Below, piece by piece: positions 1 through 4,880 of a stretch of 6,266 nt of DNA. A model generated the notes under the pieces. That model did no database searches and was not told the DNA's origin. It saw only the letters and a program-made list of their open reading frames with translations. The stretch spans positions 1 to 6,266 of the forward strand of contig DAOVIP010000121.1 in NCBI GenBank assembly GCA_030671465.1. The letters run 5' to 3'. Made by a program: the position numbers and the translations under genes. This stretch comes from Candidatus Aminicenantota bacterium. GTDB taxonomy: Bacteria > Acidobacteriota > Aminicenantia > UBA2199. Every line of letters starts with the position of its first letter. Position 1 is the first letter of the stretch.

Positions 1-300
1 ATAGGGTTGCCATTCTGAAGCCTCCTTCAGTTTCAGGACCAGTTTGGAGGTTTCCAGGCACACCTTGATTGATTTGTTGTTTTCAATGGCCCGGTATCGG
101 GCCGTGCTAAAGGCAGAGGTAACGGTTCGGATCATTTGGTTGGTCCGGCTGTGAAGTTGAAATGAGCGGAAGCCCGAAAAACCAACGATGATCAACAGTC
201 CGCACAGGGCGACCGCAATCAGCAGTTCAAAAACCGTGAACCCTCCGGGCCGGTGCCGGGGTACATGGCGAAAGCAAACATGTTTGCTGCAATCAAACAT
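1..300 (-). CDS. FimT/GspH-like minor type IV pilin, partial (C-terminus beyond left edge)
   Basis: The frame is open from ATG at 300 to the window edge (100 codons, no stop), so the C-terminal part is missing. Residues 20-25 read G|FTVFE, a type III prepilin signal: cleavage after Gly20, Phe at +1 and Glu25 at +5. A hydrophobic helix of about 20 residues follows (LLIAVALCGLLIIVGF). Downstream, TNQMIRTVTSAFSTARYRAI resembles the FimT/GspH segment where the helix leads into the globular domain. Such proteins are minor pilins of type IV pili or type II secretion pseudopili, processed by PilD and inserted in the inner membrane. The start is set by GAGGAGGT 6 bases upstream of ATG, and the gene overlaps the end of the PilX-like gene by 8 bases (ATGTTTGA), which suggests translational coupling. 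The 20-residue leader is rather long and holds Cys4 and Cys9. The pilin class is certain; FimT versus GspH cannot be separated from a fragment. Confidence 0.85.
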   Translation of the reverse strand, partial: MFDCSKHVCFRHVPRHRPGGFTVFELLIAVALCGLLIIVGFSGFRSFQLHSRTNQMIRTVTSAFSTARYRAIENNKSIKVCLETSKLVLKLKEASEWQPY

Positions 301-1651
301 CGTATACCTCCTCGATAAAATCAATAAAGAAATCAATAATGAGGGTGATGATTCCGGTGTGAAAATAAGCACCCGAATCAAACCCGGAACCAGTTGAATG
401 AATGGTCATCCGGCCTTGGTTGTGTACTTCTTCTGCAAATAAGCTTCCGGATATTTCCAGTTCCTCACTCCGGTTTTCAAAACGACCCTGAACCAGTATG
501 GTGGCCTGGATAATGGCTTTTCCCTCTATATCCACTGTGACACCGGGCTGGCTGTTTTCCGTCGGGTACAGGTCATGGGTACCGCCAATCAGGGTCAGGT
601 TGTTCAGCCTGATCTTTTCAATGTCCAGGTTTTGGGTTTCCAGGGAAGTAGTGATCACGGTCTGGCCCGACACCAGCAGTTTGATATTGGTACTTTCCAG
701 AAATGCTGGCTGCTGACTCTGTTCCAGACTCCACAGATTTCCGTTTACAATTATTTTCTGATTGAAAACGGACTGAACCGGTATTTGCGGGTCCCAGCAC
801 CGGAAATAGTCCTCCTGCGGTTGATAGCTGAGCTGATAACATTGGCCACCCAGATGAAATTGGATTTCTTGAATTCCCTCCCGGGTTGAAAAAATCAGCT
901 TCTGCAGATCTCCCTGGATGAATATGGTTTCAACCCGGCCCTCCTCAGCCAGGATATAAATGCCCTTTTCGATAGGTTCATCCGAGATATCGAATCCGAA
1001 CTTTTTTCTGATTTCCGCCCAGCTGAGTAGATTCCCCTGAATTTTGAGGGCATCGGCCAGAAACCCGGTCACATCAAAATCCACCGGGATATCTCCAATC
1101 AGGTACTGCCCCTGGGTTTTGACTTCAATATGGTTTTCTTTCAGATAAATATCTTCCGGGATTTCGATTTTGGCCTGGAGAAAGAAGGTGATTAAATGGA
1201 GCGGTATATTGCCGGAAAGCAGATCAATGATGACATCTGTCTTCAATTGATAGTTGCTTTTCAGAGAATGGATCTGGATGGTATCGATGATTCTGATTTT
1301 GCGATAATCGTCCTGTTGTTGAATACGGTTTGAAAAGGAGTTTTTTATCAGGACCTGATTGACCTGAACATCCGGAAAAATGTCCAGGTTGAAATAGTCG
1401 GATTCTGGACAGTGGATATTCAAAAGATTATCCCCGAAGACCTTTTCCCTGAATTGATGCTGATAAAATATAAGTTCCTGGTAAATCCTTTCGGTCTCGG
1501 CAATTTTTTTTGCCCGGGCAGACAGGATACGCTGATGGATGAGGGTATGGGTGAGCAGGGCCATTCCGGCCAGGGAGAGGAAAACAACAAACAATATGGC
1601 CAGGATCATACTGCCCCTTGATTGAGCGGCTTCCGGTCTTGGGAGTTTCAT
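293..1651 (-). CDS. Large PilX-like minor pilin (452 aa) with extended beta-rich C-terminal region
   Basis: The N-terminus (basic residues, then RGSMILAILFVVFLSLAGMA) matches the pattern of PilX N-terminal domains: a short charged leader, Gly13 as the likely prepilin cleavage site, then a hydrophobic helix to about residue 36. Position +5 is Ala18, not Glu; PilX-type and GspK-type pilins often lack that Glu, and GspK sits at the pseudopilus tip. PilX proteins are usually around 200 residues, so this one is over twice that length. Residues of about 300-430 are rich in short alternating hydrophobic strands with Gly turns (LLVSGQTVITTSL, IEGKAIIQATILVQG, LEISGSLFAEEV), suggesting a stacked beta or beta-helix fold like that of bactofilins; this is inference. 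The C-terminus is an amphipathic stretch (ITLIIDFFIDFIEEV). The start codon overlaps the PilW-like stop by one base (TGATG). Family assignment rests on the N-terminus and operon position; the rest is not recognisable by eye. Confidence 0.8.
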   Translation of the reverse strand: MKLPRPEAAQSRGSMILAILFVVFLSLAGMALLTHTLIHQRILSARAKKIAETERIYQELIFYQHQFREKVFGDNLLNIHCPESDYFNLDIFPDVQVNQVLIKNSFSNRIQQQDDYRKIRIIDTIQIHSLKSNYQLKTDVIIDLLSGNIPLHLITFFLQAKIEIPEDIYLKENHIEVKTQGQYLIGDIPVDFDVTGFLADALKIQGNLLSWAEIRKKFGFDISDEPIEKGIYILAEEGRVETIFIQGDLQKLIFSTREGIQEIQFHLGGQCYQLSYQPQEDYFRCWDPQIPVQSVFNQKIIVNGNLWSLEQSQQPAFLESTNIKLLVSGQTVITTSLETQNLDIEKIRLNNLTLIGGTHDLYPTENSQPGVTVDIEGKAIIQATILVQGRFENRSEELEISGSLFAEEVHNQGRMTIHSTGSGFDSGAYFHTGIITLIIDFFIDFIEEVYDV

Positions 1652-2343
1652 CAGGCCACCGTGTTGATCAGGAAAATATACCCCCTGATCTGTTCCCTGC
1701 GGTTCACTTCGATCTTGTACAATACCGATCTGGATTCTGAAAAGAAATTGATATAAAAATCTGTTACTTCTTCGATGAGCGGTTGAAAATTTCCCCGATC
1801 CACTTTTCGTTTCAAGATGTTTTGTTTGGCATACAGTTTGTATTCCACCTGCTTCAGAAGGATGATTGGAGAATTAGCGGGGTAGGAGTTTTTCAGGTTC
1901 TCGGACAGTGTGATCAGACCCTTTTTGATATTTTTTATTTCATTGTATTCAAAAGAGCCCTGATCAAGGTTATAGATCAATACCTTTTTGTTTTTTTTAA
2001 AATATTGATTCTGATCAATCTCGATTACCTTCTCGCCCTTTTCAGAGTCGGTGATGAGAACCTCACTACAGGTTCCGTAAACCACCATGAAGTGACTGGA
2101 TGTGTGTTCGAAGAATGAGAGATCAAAATGTTTGCCGGCCTCCTGCAATCTCATTCCACATTTGGTCAGATCAGATTTTATGGTATCCACCGTGTGGAAT
2201 ATTGATTCCAGTCTCTGCTGTTTGGTGGTCACCTTTTTGGATATTGACGAGGTCTGGGAAACATTGATAATAACAATTGAAAGAATACTCAAACTGATGG
2301 CTAAAGCAATCAGAATTTCCAAAATGCTAAATCCGCTATTCAT
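1651..2343 (-). CDS. PilW-like minor type IV pilin (230 aa)
   Basis: The protein starts MNSG|FSILEILIALAIS: a minimal 4-residue leader, prepilin cleavage after Gly4, Phe at +1, Glu9 at +5, then a hydrophobic helix to about residue 28. The following segment, SDLTKCGMRLQEAG, fits the PilW pattern of an Asp-Leu pair and an Ala-Gly shortly after the helix. Cys62 and Cys92 could form a disulfide in the globular domain. PilW-type proteins are minor pilins that help prime assembly of the type IV pilus in the inner membrane. Length is somewhat below the usual range for PilW. The start is fixed by AGGAGG 5 bases before ATG at 2343. It lies 15 bases after the PilV-like stop and its own stop overlaps the start of the PilX-like gene, so all are co-transcribed. 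The middle is lysine-rich and the DNA looks more AT-rich than its neighbours. A generic GspJ-type pseudopilin is the main alternative. Confidence 0.82.
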   Translation of the reverse strand: MNSGFSILEILIALAISLSILSIVIINVSQTSSISKKVTTKQQRLESIFHTVDTIKSDLTKCGMRLQEAGKHFDLSFFEHTSSHFMVVYGTCSEVLITDSEKGEKVIEIDQNQYFKKNKKVLIYNLDQGSFEYNEIKNIKKGLITLSENLKNSYPANSPIILLKQVEYKLYAKQNILKRKVDRGNFQPLIEEVTDFYINFFSESRSVLYKIEVNRREQIRGYIFLINTVA

Positions 2344-2358
2344 CTTGGCCTCCTTGAT

Positions 2359-2751
2359 TTAAATGGTGAAAATATATTTTGATTTGAAGAAACAGACCCT
2401 CCGGGAAAACTGTTTGTGACCGACTGAGAGGACAATTTTTTTAATGGTCGGGGTCAAGTCAAATACTTCCCAAGTGATTTTAAACGGGTCATCCTTTTTA
2501 ACATAAATCCCCGTGTTCAGTTCCGTGGCGTCAAATGGTTTGGAGGTCAGTAACTGGGTCTCGGATTGAAGTTTCTGCTGCAAATTCAATCTCAGCAAAG
2601 ACTTTTTATAGTAATCCAACGAGAAAAAAATCATCTGGGTTATGAACAATACTCCCATGAACACCAGGAAGAAAGAGACCAGGGTCTCGATCAAAGTGAA
2701 ACCGGTTGATTGATGCGGCCTTGAATTTCGGTTACCTCTGTTTTTGTTCAT
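2359..2751 (-). CDS. PilV-like minor type IV pilin (130 aa), first gene of the pilin operon
   Basis: Residues 17-22 read G|FTLIE, a perfect type III prepilin signal (cleavage after Gly17, Glu22 at +5). The helix TLVSFFLVFMGVLFITQMIFF follows, with the Gly about 14 residues in that is typical of PilV/GspI pilins. A 16-residue basic leader precedes the cleavage site. The globular part ends with VCFFKSKYIFTI. I chose the ATG at 2751 rather than the in-frame ATG at 2778, because AGGAG sits 6 bases before 2751 while no Shine-Dalgarno site precedes 2778. The longer start would add nine residues ahead of an already complete leader. PilV-type proteins are minor pilins of the initiation complex for pilus assembly. 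As the first gene of a PilV-PilW-PilX-FimT cluster it probably lies directly after the operon promoter. GspI of a type II secretion system is the alternative; the PilX-like neighbour favours type IV pili. Confidence 0.84.
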   Translation of the reverse strand: MNKNRGNRNSRPHQSTGFTLIETLVSFFLVFMGVLFITQMIFFSLDYYKKSLLRLNLQQKLQSETQLLTSKPFDATELNTGIYVKKDDPFKITWEVFDLTPTIKKIVLSVGHKQFSRRVCFFKSKYIFTI

Positions 2752-2787
2752 CTGACTCTCCTTCAAAATGAAATCCATTGTTCACTG

Positions 2788-2803
2788 TTCAAGATTGGTG
2801 CCA
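2788..2803 (-). promoter_or_regulatory. Possible sigma-54 (-24/-12) promoter for the pilin operon
   Basis: Read on the minus strand, the element is TGGCAC-CAATC-TTGAA. The -24 half is a perfect match to the sigma-54 consensus TGGCAC-N5-TTGCA and the spacing is right. The -12 half has GA in place of the conserved GC, which weakens the case. Transcription would start near 2777, leaving about 27 bases of leader with the Shine-Dalgarno site before the ATG at 2751. Pilin genes in several diderms are controlled by sigma-54 and the activator PilR, so the context fits. Confidence 0.3.
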
Positions 2804-2876
2804 GACGATTTCCAAAATGACAGTTTTCAGCCAGAATGTGCCAATATCGGTCATTTTGGAAATTTATTTTGTCTGG
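2801..2876. repeat. Long inverted repeat (76 bases) upstream of the pilin operon
   Basis: ATTTCCAAAATGAC at 2808-2821 is the exact reverse complement of GTCATTTTGGAAAT at 2850-2863: 14 perfect base pairs around a 28-base centre. A second, outer pair, CCAGAC at 2801-2806 and GTCTGG at 2871-2876, extends the symmetry, separated from the inner arms by 1 and 7 bases. The left outer arm overlaps the possible -24 element of the pilin promoter. It could be a paired operator or activator site, or a cruciform. It has no T-tract, so it is not an obvious terminator. Confidence 0.75.
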
Positions 2877-3038
2877 CCAGCCCCTGATTTTTTTCTGTGA
2901 GTGTCAGTTTTGGTTTACCTTTCTCGGTTCTACAGTTAACTTTTGTTTACACCCGGGATTTGAAAATGAATGGGGCCGGATCGGGAAGATCCTTTACAGA
3001 TCAGGTTATTGTTTTTTTCCGGGTTCGGACCCCGGCTT

Positions 3039-3054
3039 TGGCATGAGAATTGTT
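3039..3054 (+). promoter_or_regulatory. Possible sigma-54 (-24/-12) promoter for comEA
   Basis: The element is TGGCAT-GAGAA-TTGTT, preceded by TT. The -24 half is close to consensus (TGGCAT is a common variant) and the spacing is correct. The -12 half has GT where GC is expected. A transcript would begin around 3065, inside or just before the comEA Shine-Dalgarno site, giving a very short leader. That short leader and the -12 mismatch make this a weak call. Confidence 0.25.
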
Positions 3055-3066
3055 ACCCTGGGGTAA
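3053..3066 (+). promoter_or_regulatory. Palindrome next to the comEA ribosome binding site
   Basis: TTACCC-TG-GGGTAA is a 6+6 perfect inverted repeat with a 2-base centre. Its right arm overlaps the first bases of the comEA Shine-Dalgarno run TAAGGAGG (3064-3071), which lies 5 bases before the ATG at 3077. The size and symmetry suit a dimeric repressor operator placed at the transcription or translation start. The two-base centre is too small for a full RNA hairpin loop unless the inner pair opens. Confidence 0.45.
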
Positions 3067-3076
3067 GGAGGTTCAC

Positions 3077-3370
3077 ATGGTAGTTTTAAAAAGATTCATT
3101 TCGGTTTTGCTGGTGATCAGTTTGTTTATGGTTTTGGTTGGTCAGGTCAAGGCGGCTGAGAAGCAGTCAACCGCTTCGAAGCGGATCAACATCAACACAG
3201 CTACGGTTAAACAGCTTTCCACCCTACCCAGAATCGGTGAGAAAATTGCCCTGCGTATTGTTAATTTCAGAAAGCAAAATGGAAAGTTCAAGAGAATTGA
3301 AGAGTTGATGAAGGTGAAAGGTATCGGTGAAAAGTTATTTGTTAAGCTGAAAGACCGGATCACTGTTTAA
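3077..3370 (+). CDS. comEA: ComEA-type helix-hairpin-helix DNA-binding protein (97 aa)
   Basis: The N-terminus is a Sec signal peptide: MVVLKR, a hydrophobic stretch to about residue 22, then a likely cleavage after VKA (Ala26). The mature part is a single ComEA domain, starting with the diagnostic INxNTAT...LSTLP pattern (residues 37-51). Two helix-hairpin-helix turns follow, LPRIGEKIA (50-58) and VKGIGEKLF (80-88), joined by the FRKQNGKFKRIEEL segment typical of the family. ComEA proteins bind double-stranded DNA without sequence specificity; in diderms they act in the periplasm and ratchet DNA in during natural transformation. The length fits periplasmic ComEA of diderms, which lack the membrane anchor and extra domain of the Bacillus protein. 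The ATG at 3077 is chosen because TAAGGAGG lies 5 bases upstream; a TTG at 3050 in frame has no such site. It is transcribed divergently from the minor pilin operon, which supports a DNA-uptake role. Confidence 0.93.
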   Translation: MVVLKRFISVLLVISLFMVLVGQVKAAEKQSTASKRININTATVKQLSTLPRIGEKIALRIVNFRKQNGKFKRIEELMKVKGIGEKLFVKLKDRITV

Positions 3371-3379
3371 TTTTTACCC

Positions 3380-3408
3380 GGGGCAGGCCTAGGGCCTGCC
3401 CCTCTTTA
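3380..3408 (+). terminator. Hairpin after comEA, possibly an attenuating terminator
   Basis: GGGGCAGGCC (3380-3389) pairs perfectly with GGCCTGCCCC (3393-3402) around a TAG loop. What follows is TCTTTATC, a poor T-tract, so termination is probably partial. The next gene starts at 3424 with its own strong Shine-Dalgarno site, so read-through from comEA is likely. Confidence 0.65.
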
Positions 3409-3423
3409 TCATAAGGAGGCAAA

Positions 3424-3660
3424 ATGGATTCGAAAATCATGGAACTCAATTTATTGTTACTCTACCTGTCCGGGTGGGAAGAAGATTCGCGAAATACTCC
3501 CGGAGAAAAGATTTACCGAGCCTGGAATGGCTATCTGTTTGAAGTGTTAAACCAGCTGGAGGATGAAGCGTTGATTCAACAGTTCCGAAACGGTAAATCG
3601 GTTATTTTAACCAAAGAGGGAATTGGAAAGGCCAAGGAGTTGAAAAAGAAATTTCTTTGA
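3424..3660 (+). CDS. Small DUF6429-like protein (78 aa), function unknown
   Basis: The start is clear: AAGGAGG lies 4 bases before the ATG. The sequence has an N-terminal LLLLYLS helix (about 10-16), then RAWNGYLFEVLNQLEDEALI (32-51), and KSVILTKEGIGKAKEL (59-74). This order, LLYL then RAWxG...LNxLxxxxLI then KSVxLTxEG...A, is what I recall of DUF6429, a family of about 80-residue bacterial proteins with no assigned role. Here an insertion of about ten residues (EEDSRNTPGEK) lies between the first helix and the RAW motif. The C-terminal pattern (helix, short beta turn with KSVILT, helix) looks like a compact winged-helix-type fold, which is inference. It has no signal peptide or membrane segment, so it is probably cytoplasmic. 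It lies 53 bases after comEA, separated by a hairpin, and is followed by a strong terminator, so it may be co-transcribed with comEA without sharing its job. Confidence 0.75.
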   Translation: MDSKIMELNLLLLYLSGWEEDSRNTPGEKIYRAWNGYLFEVLNQLEDEALIQQFRNGKSVILTKEGIGKAKELKKKFL

Positions 3661-3683
3661 TCATTTTAAATTGCCAAAAAAGG

Positions 3684-3714
3684 AGGACACGGTTTACCGT
3701 GTCCTTTTTTTTTT
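3684..3714 (+). terminator. Strong intrinsic terminator after the DUF6429-like gene
   Basis: AGGACACGG (3684-3692) and CCGTGTCCT (3697-3705) form a perfect 9-base-pair stem with a TTTA loop, followed by an unbroken run of ten T (3705-3714, its first base being the last of the stem) and then six G. An A-rich stretch precedes the stem, so it might also work weakly on the other strand. It closes the comEA unit and isolates the polysaccharide genes. Confidence 0.92.
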
Positions 3715-3736
3715 GGGGGGAGTTTGCCGGTAACAG

Positions 3737-3765
3737 TTGATTTATTGTCAAAGAGAGTGTAAAAT
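3737..3765 (+). promoter_or_regulatory. Sigma-70-type promoter for the polysaccharide genes
   Basis: TTGATT (3737-3742) and TAAAAT (3760-3765) are separated by exactly 17 bases; the -10 box matches TATAAT at 5 of 6 and the -35 box matches TTGACA at 4 of 6. It lies directly after the terminator, as expected for a new unit. Transcription would start near 3772, only about five bases before the ATG at 3777. Confidence 0.6.
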
Positions 3766-3776
3766 AACCTTTAAAA

Positions 3777-4880
3777 ATGAAAGGAAAAGTGGCAATTATT
3801 CATGACTGGCTCAATGGAATGAGGGGAGGGGAGAAAGTTCTGGAAAACATTTTGGATTTTTTTCCGGAGGCAGATATTTTTACCCTTTTTTTGGATGAAA
3901 ACAAAATATCGGAGAAAATCAAATCGCATTGTATTATTACATCCAGTCTGAACCGTTACCGGTATATCCGAAATCGATACCGCCTTTTTCTTCCTTTTTT
4001 TCCAGCAGTGGTTGAGGACTTTGACCTGAACGGGTACGGACTGGTTATCAGCAGTTCCCATTGTGTGGCCAAAGGGGTGATTCCCTCTCCGGATGCCCTT
4101 CATATCAGCTATATTCATTCTCCCATGCGTTATATCTGGGATCAATATCCGGTATATTTTGAGGGGGTCAGGGGCCTCCGGAAATCTTTTATCAAACACC
4201 AGGCCTCAAAGCTGCGCAGCTGGGATGTGTGCAGTTCCGCTCGGGTCGATTACTTCATTGCCAATTCCAATTTTGTCAAAGAAAGGATCTGGAAATATTA
4301 CCGGCGGGAATCCGAAGTCATTCATCCGCCGGTCGATACTGACTATTTTCAGCCTTTGAAGAATCCGGAAAAAAATTATTTTCTGGCTGTATCCGCCCTG
4401 GTACCCTATAAGCGGAACCAGTTGCTGGTTGAAGCATTTAATCGTCTGGGTGAGCGGTTGATCGTTGTGGGGAGGGGATCTGAAGAAAAAAAATTGAAAA
4501 AATTGGCTGGAAAGACCATTGAGTTCAAAAGCGATATTTCCACAGAAGCATTGAAGCAGTTGTACCAGAATGCCAGAGCCTATGTGTTTGCCGGCATTGA
4601 GGATTTCGGAATATCATTTGTCGAAGCCCAGGCCTGCGGGGTTCCGGTTGTGGCTTTTAAAAGAGGCGGTGTAATGGATATTGTAGAAGATGAAAAAACC
4701 GGAATTTTATTCGAAGATCAAGGGGTTGAAACCCTGATGGCGGCCATTGAAAAGTGTAAAGAAATGGAAAATAACCGCCCCCATGGATTCTCAACTGCAG
4801 ATATTCGGAAAAACAGCTTGAGATTCTCGGCTGAGGTTTTCCGGCAAAAAATGAAGACTTATTTTCAAGAGAGACAATGA
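3777..4880 (+). CDS. GT4 glycosyltransferase, WbaZ-like (367 aa)
   Basis: This is a GT-B fold retaining glycosyltransferase of family GT4. The N-terminal domain opens with KVAIIHDWLNGMRGGEKV (residues 4-21), the HDWL and GG-rich loop typical of WbaZ-type enzymes. It carries HISYIHSPMRYIWDQYP at about 109-125, another signature of that subgroup. The C-terminal nucleotide-sugar domain has VSALVPYKRN (205-214, with Lys212/Arg213 near the donor phosphates), VVGRGSEEKKL, and the E-x7-E motif GIEDFGISFVEAQACGVPVV with Glu275 and Glu283. WbaZ relatives often transfer mannose from GDP-mannose, but donor and acceptor cannot be read here. It acts on the cytoplasmic face of the membrane, extending a lipid-linked sugar. 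The length is normal for the family. The ATG at 3777 has no Shine-Dalgarno site; it is kept because the conserved beta strand starts at residue 4. The stop overlaps the next start (ATGA), so the two genes are coupled. Confidence 0.9.
   Translation: MKGKVAIIHDWLNGMRGGEKVLENILDFFPEADIFTLFLDENKISEKIKSHCIITSSLNRYRYIRNRYRLFLPFFPAVVEDFDLNGYGLVISSSHCVAKGVIPSPDALHISYIHSPMRYIWDQYPVYFEGVRGLRKSFIKHQASKLRSWDVCSSARVDYFIANSNFVKERIWKYYRRESEVIHPPVDTDYFQPLKNPEKNYFLAVSALVPYKRNQLLVEAFNRLGERLIVVGRGSEEKKLKKLAGKTIEFKSDISTEALKQLYQNARAYVFAGIEDFGISFVEAQACGVPVVAFKRGGVMDIVEDEKTGILFEDQGVETLMAAIEKCKEMENNRPHGFSTADIRKNSLRFSAEVFRQKMKTYFQERQ

Larger units (their letters stand above)
2752..3076. promoter_or_regulatory. Divergent regulatory region between pilin operon and comEA
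   Basis: These 325 bases separate the minus-strand pilin operon from plus-strand comEA. I see no convincing gene: the open frames here lack Shine-Dalgarno sites and recognisable protein features. The region holds a long inverted repeat (2801-2876), a -24/-12-like element facing the pilins (2788-2803), another facing comEA (3039-3054), a GC-rich hairpin CCGGG/CCCGG (3019-3023 with 3031-3035) and a palindrome at the comEA ribosome binding site (3053-3066). I found no good sigma-70 promoter in either direction. The density of inverted repeats suggests coordinated control of both transcripts; this is inference. Confidence 0.6.

Noticed and set aside
575..889. Plus-strand open frame of 104 codons
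   Set aside because: It is opposite the PilX-like gene, has no ribosome binding site and does not resemble any protein family.
1660..2180. Many GATC/TGATCA sites within the PilW-like gene
   Set aside because: They fall in coding sequence and fit common codon pairs; without counts against a background no enrichment can be claimed.
2831..2843. Second minus-strand TGGCAC (2843-2838) as a further sigma-54 site
   Set aside because: The only GC downstream is one base too close to the GG (9 rather than 10 bases between), so the geometry is wrong.
2836..3066. Plus-strand open frame of 76 codons in the divergent region
   Set aside because: It has no Shine-Dalgarno site, is Phe/Trp/Cys-rich without any family pattern, and overlaps the regulatory elements before comEA. 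It is most likely chance.
3705..3720. T10-G6 homopolymer run as a phase-variable tract
   Set aside because: The T run is the tail of an intrinsic terminator, and the G run lies upstream of the -35 box outside any reading frame, so slippage has no evident consequence.
3771..4199. Minus-strand open frame of 142 codons
   Set aside because: It is antisense to the N-terminal half of the GT4 gene, whose conserved motifs establish the coding strand.
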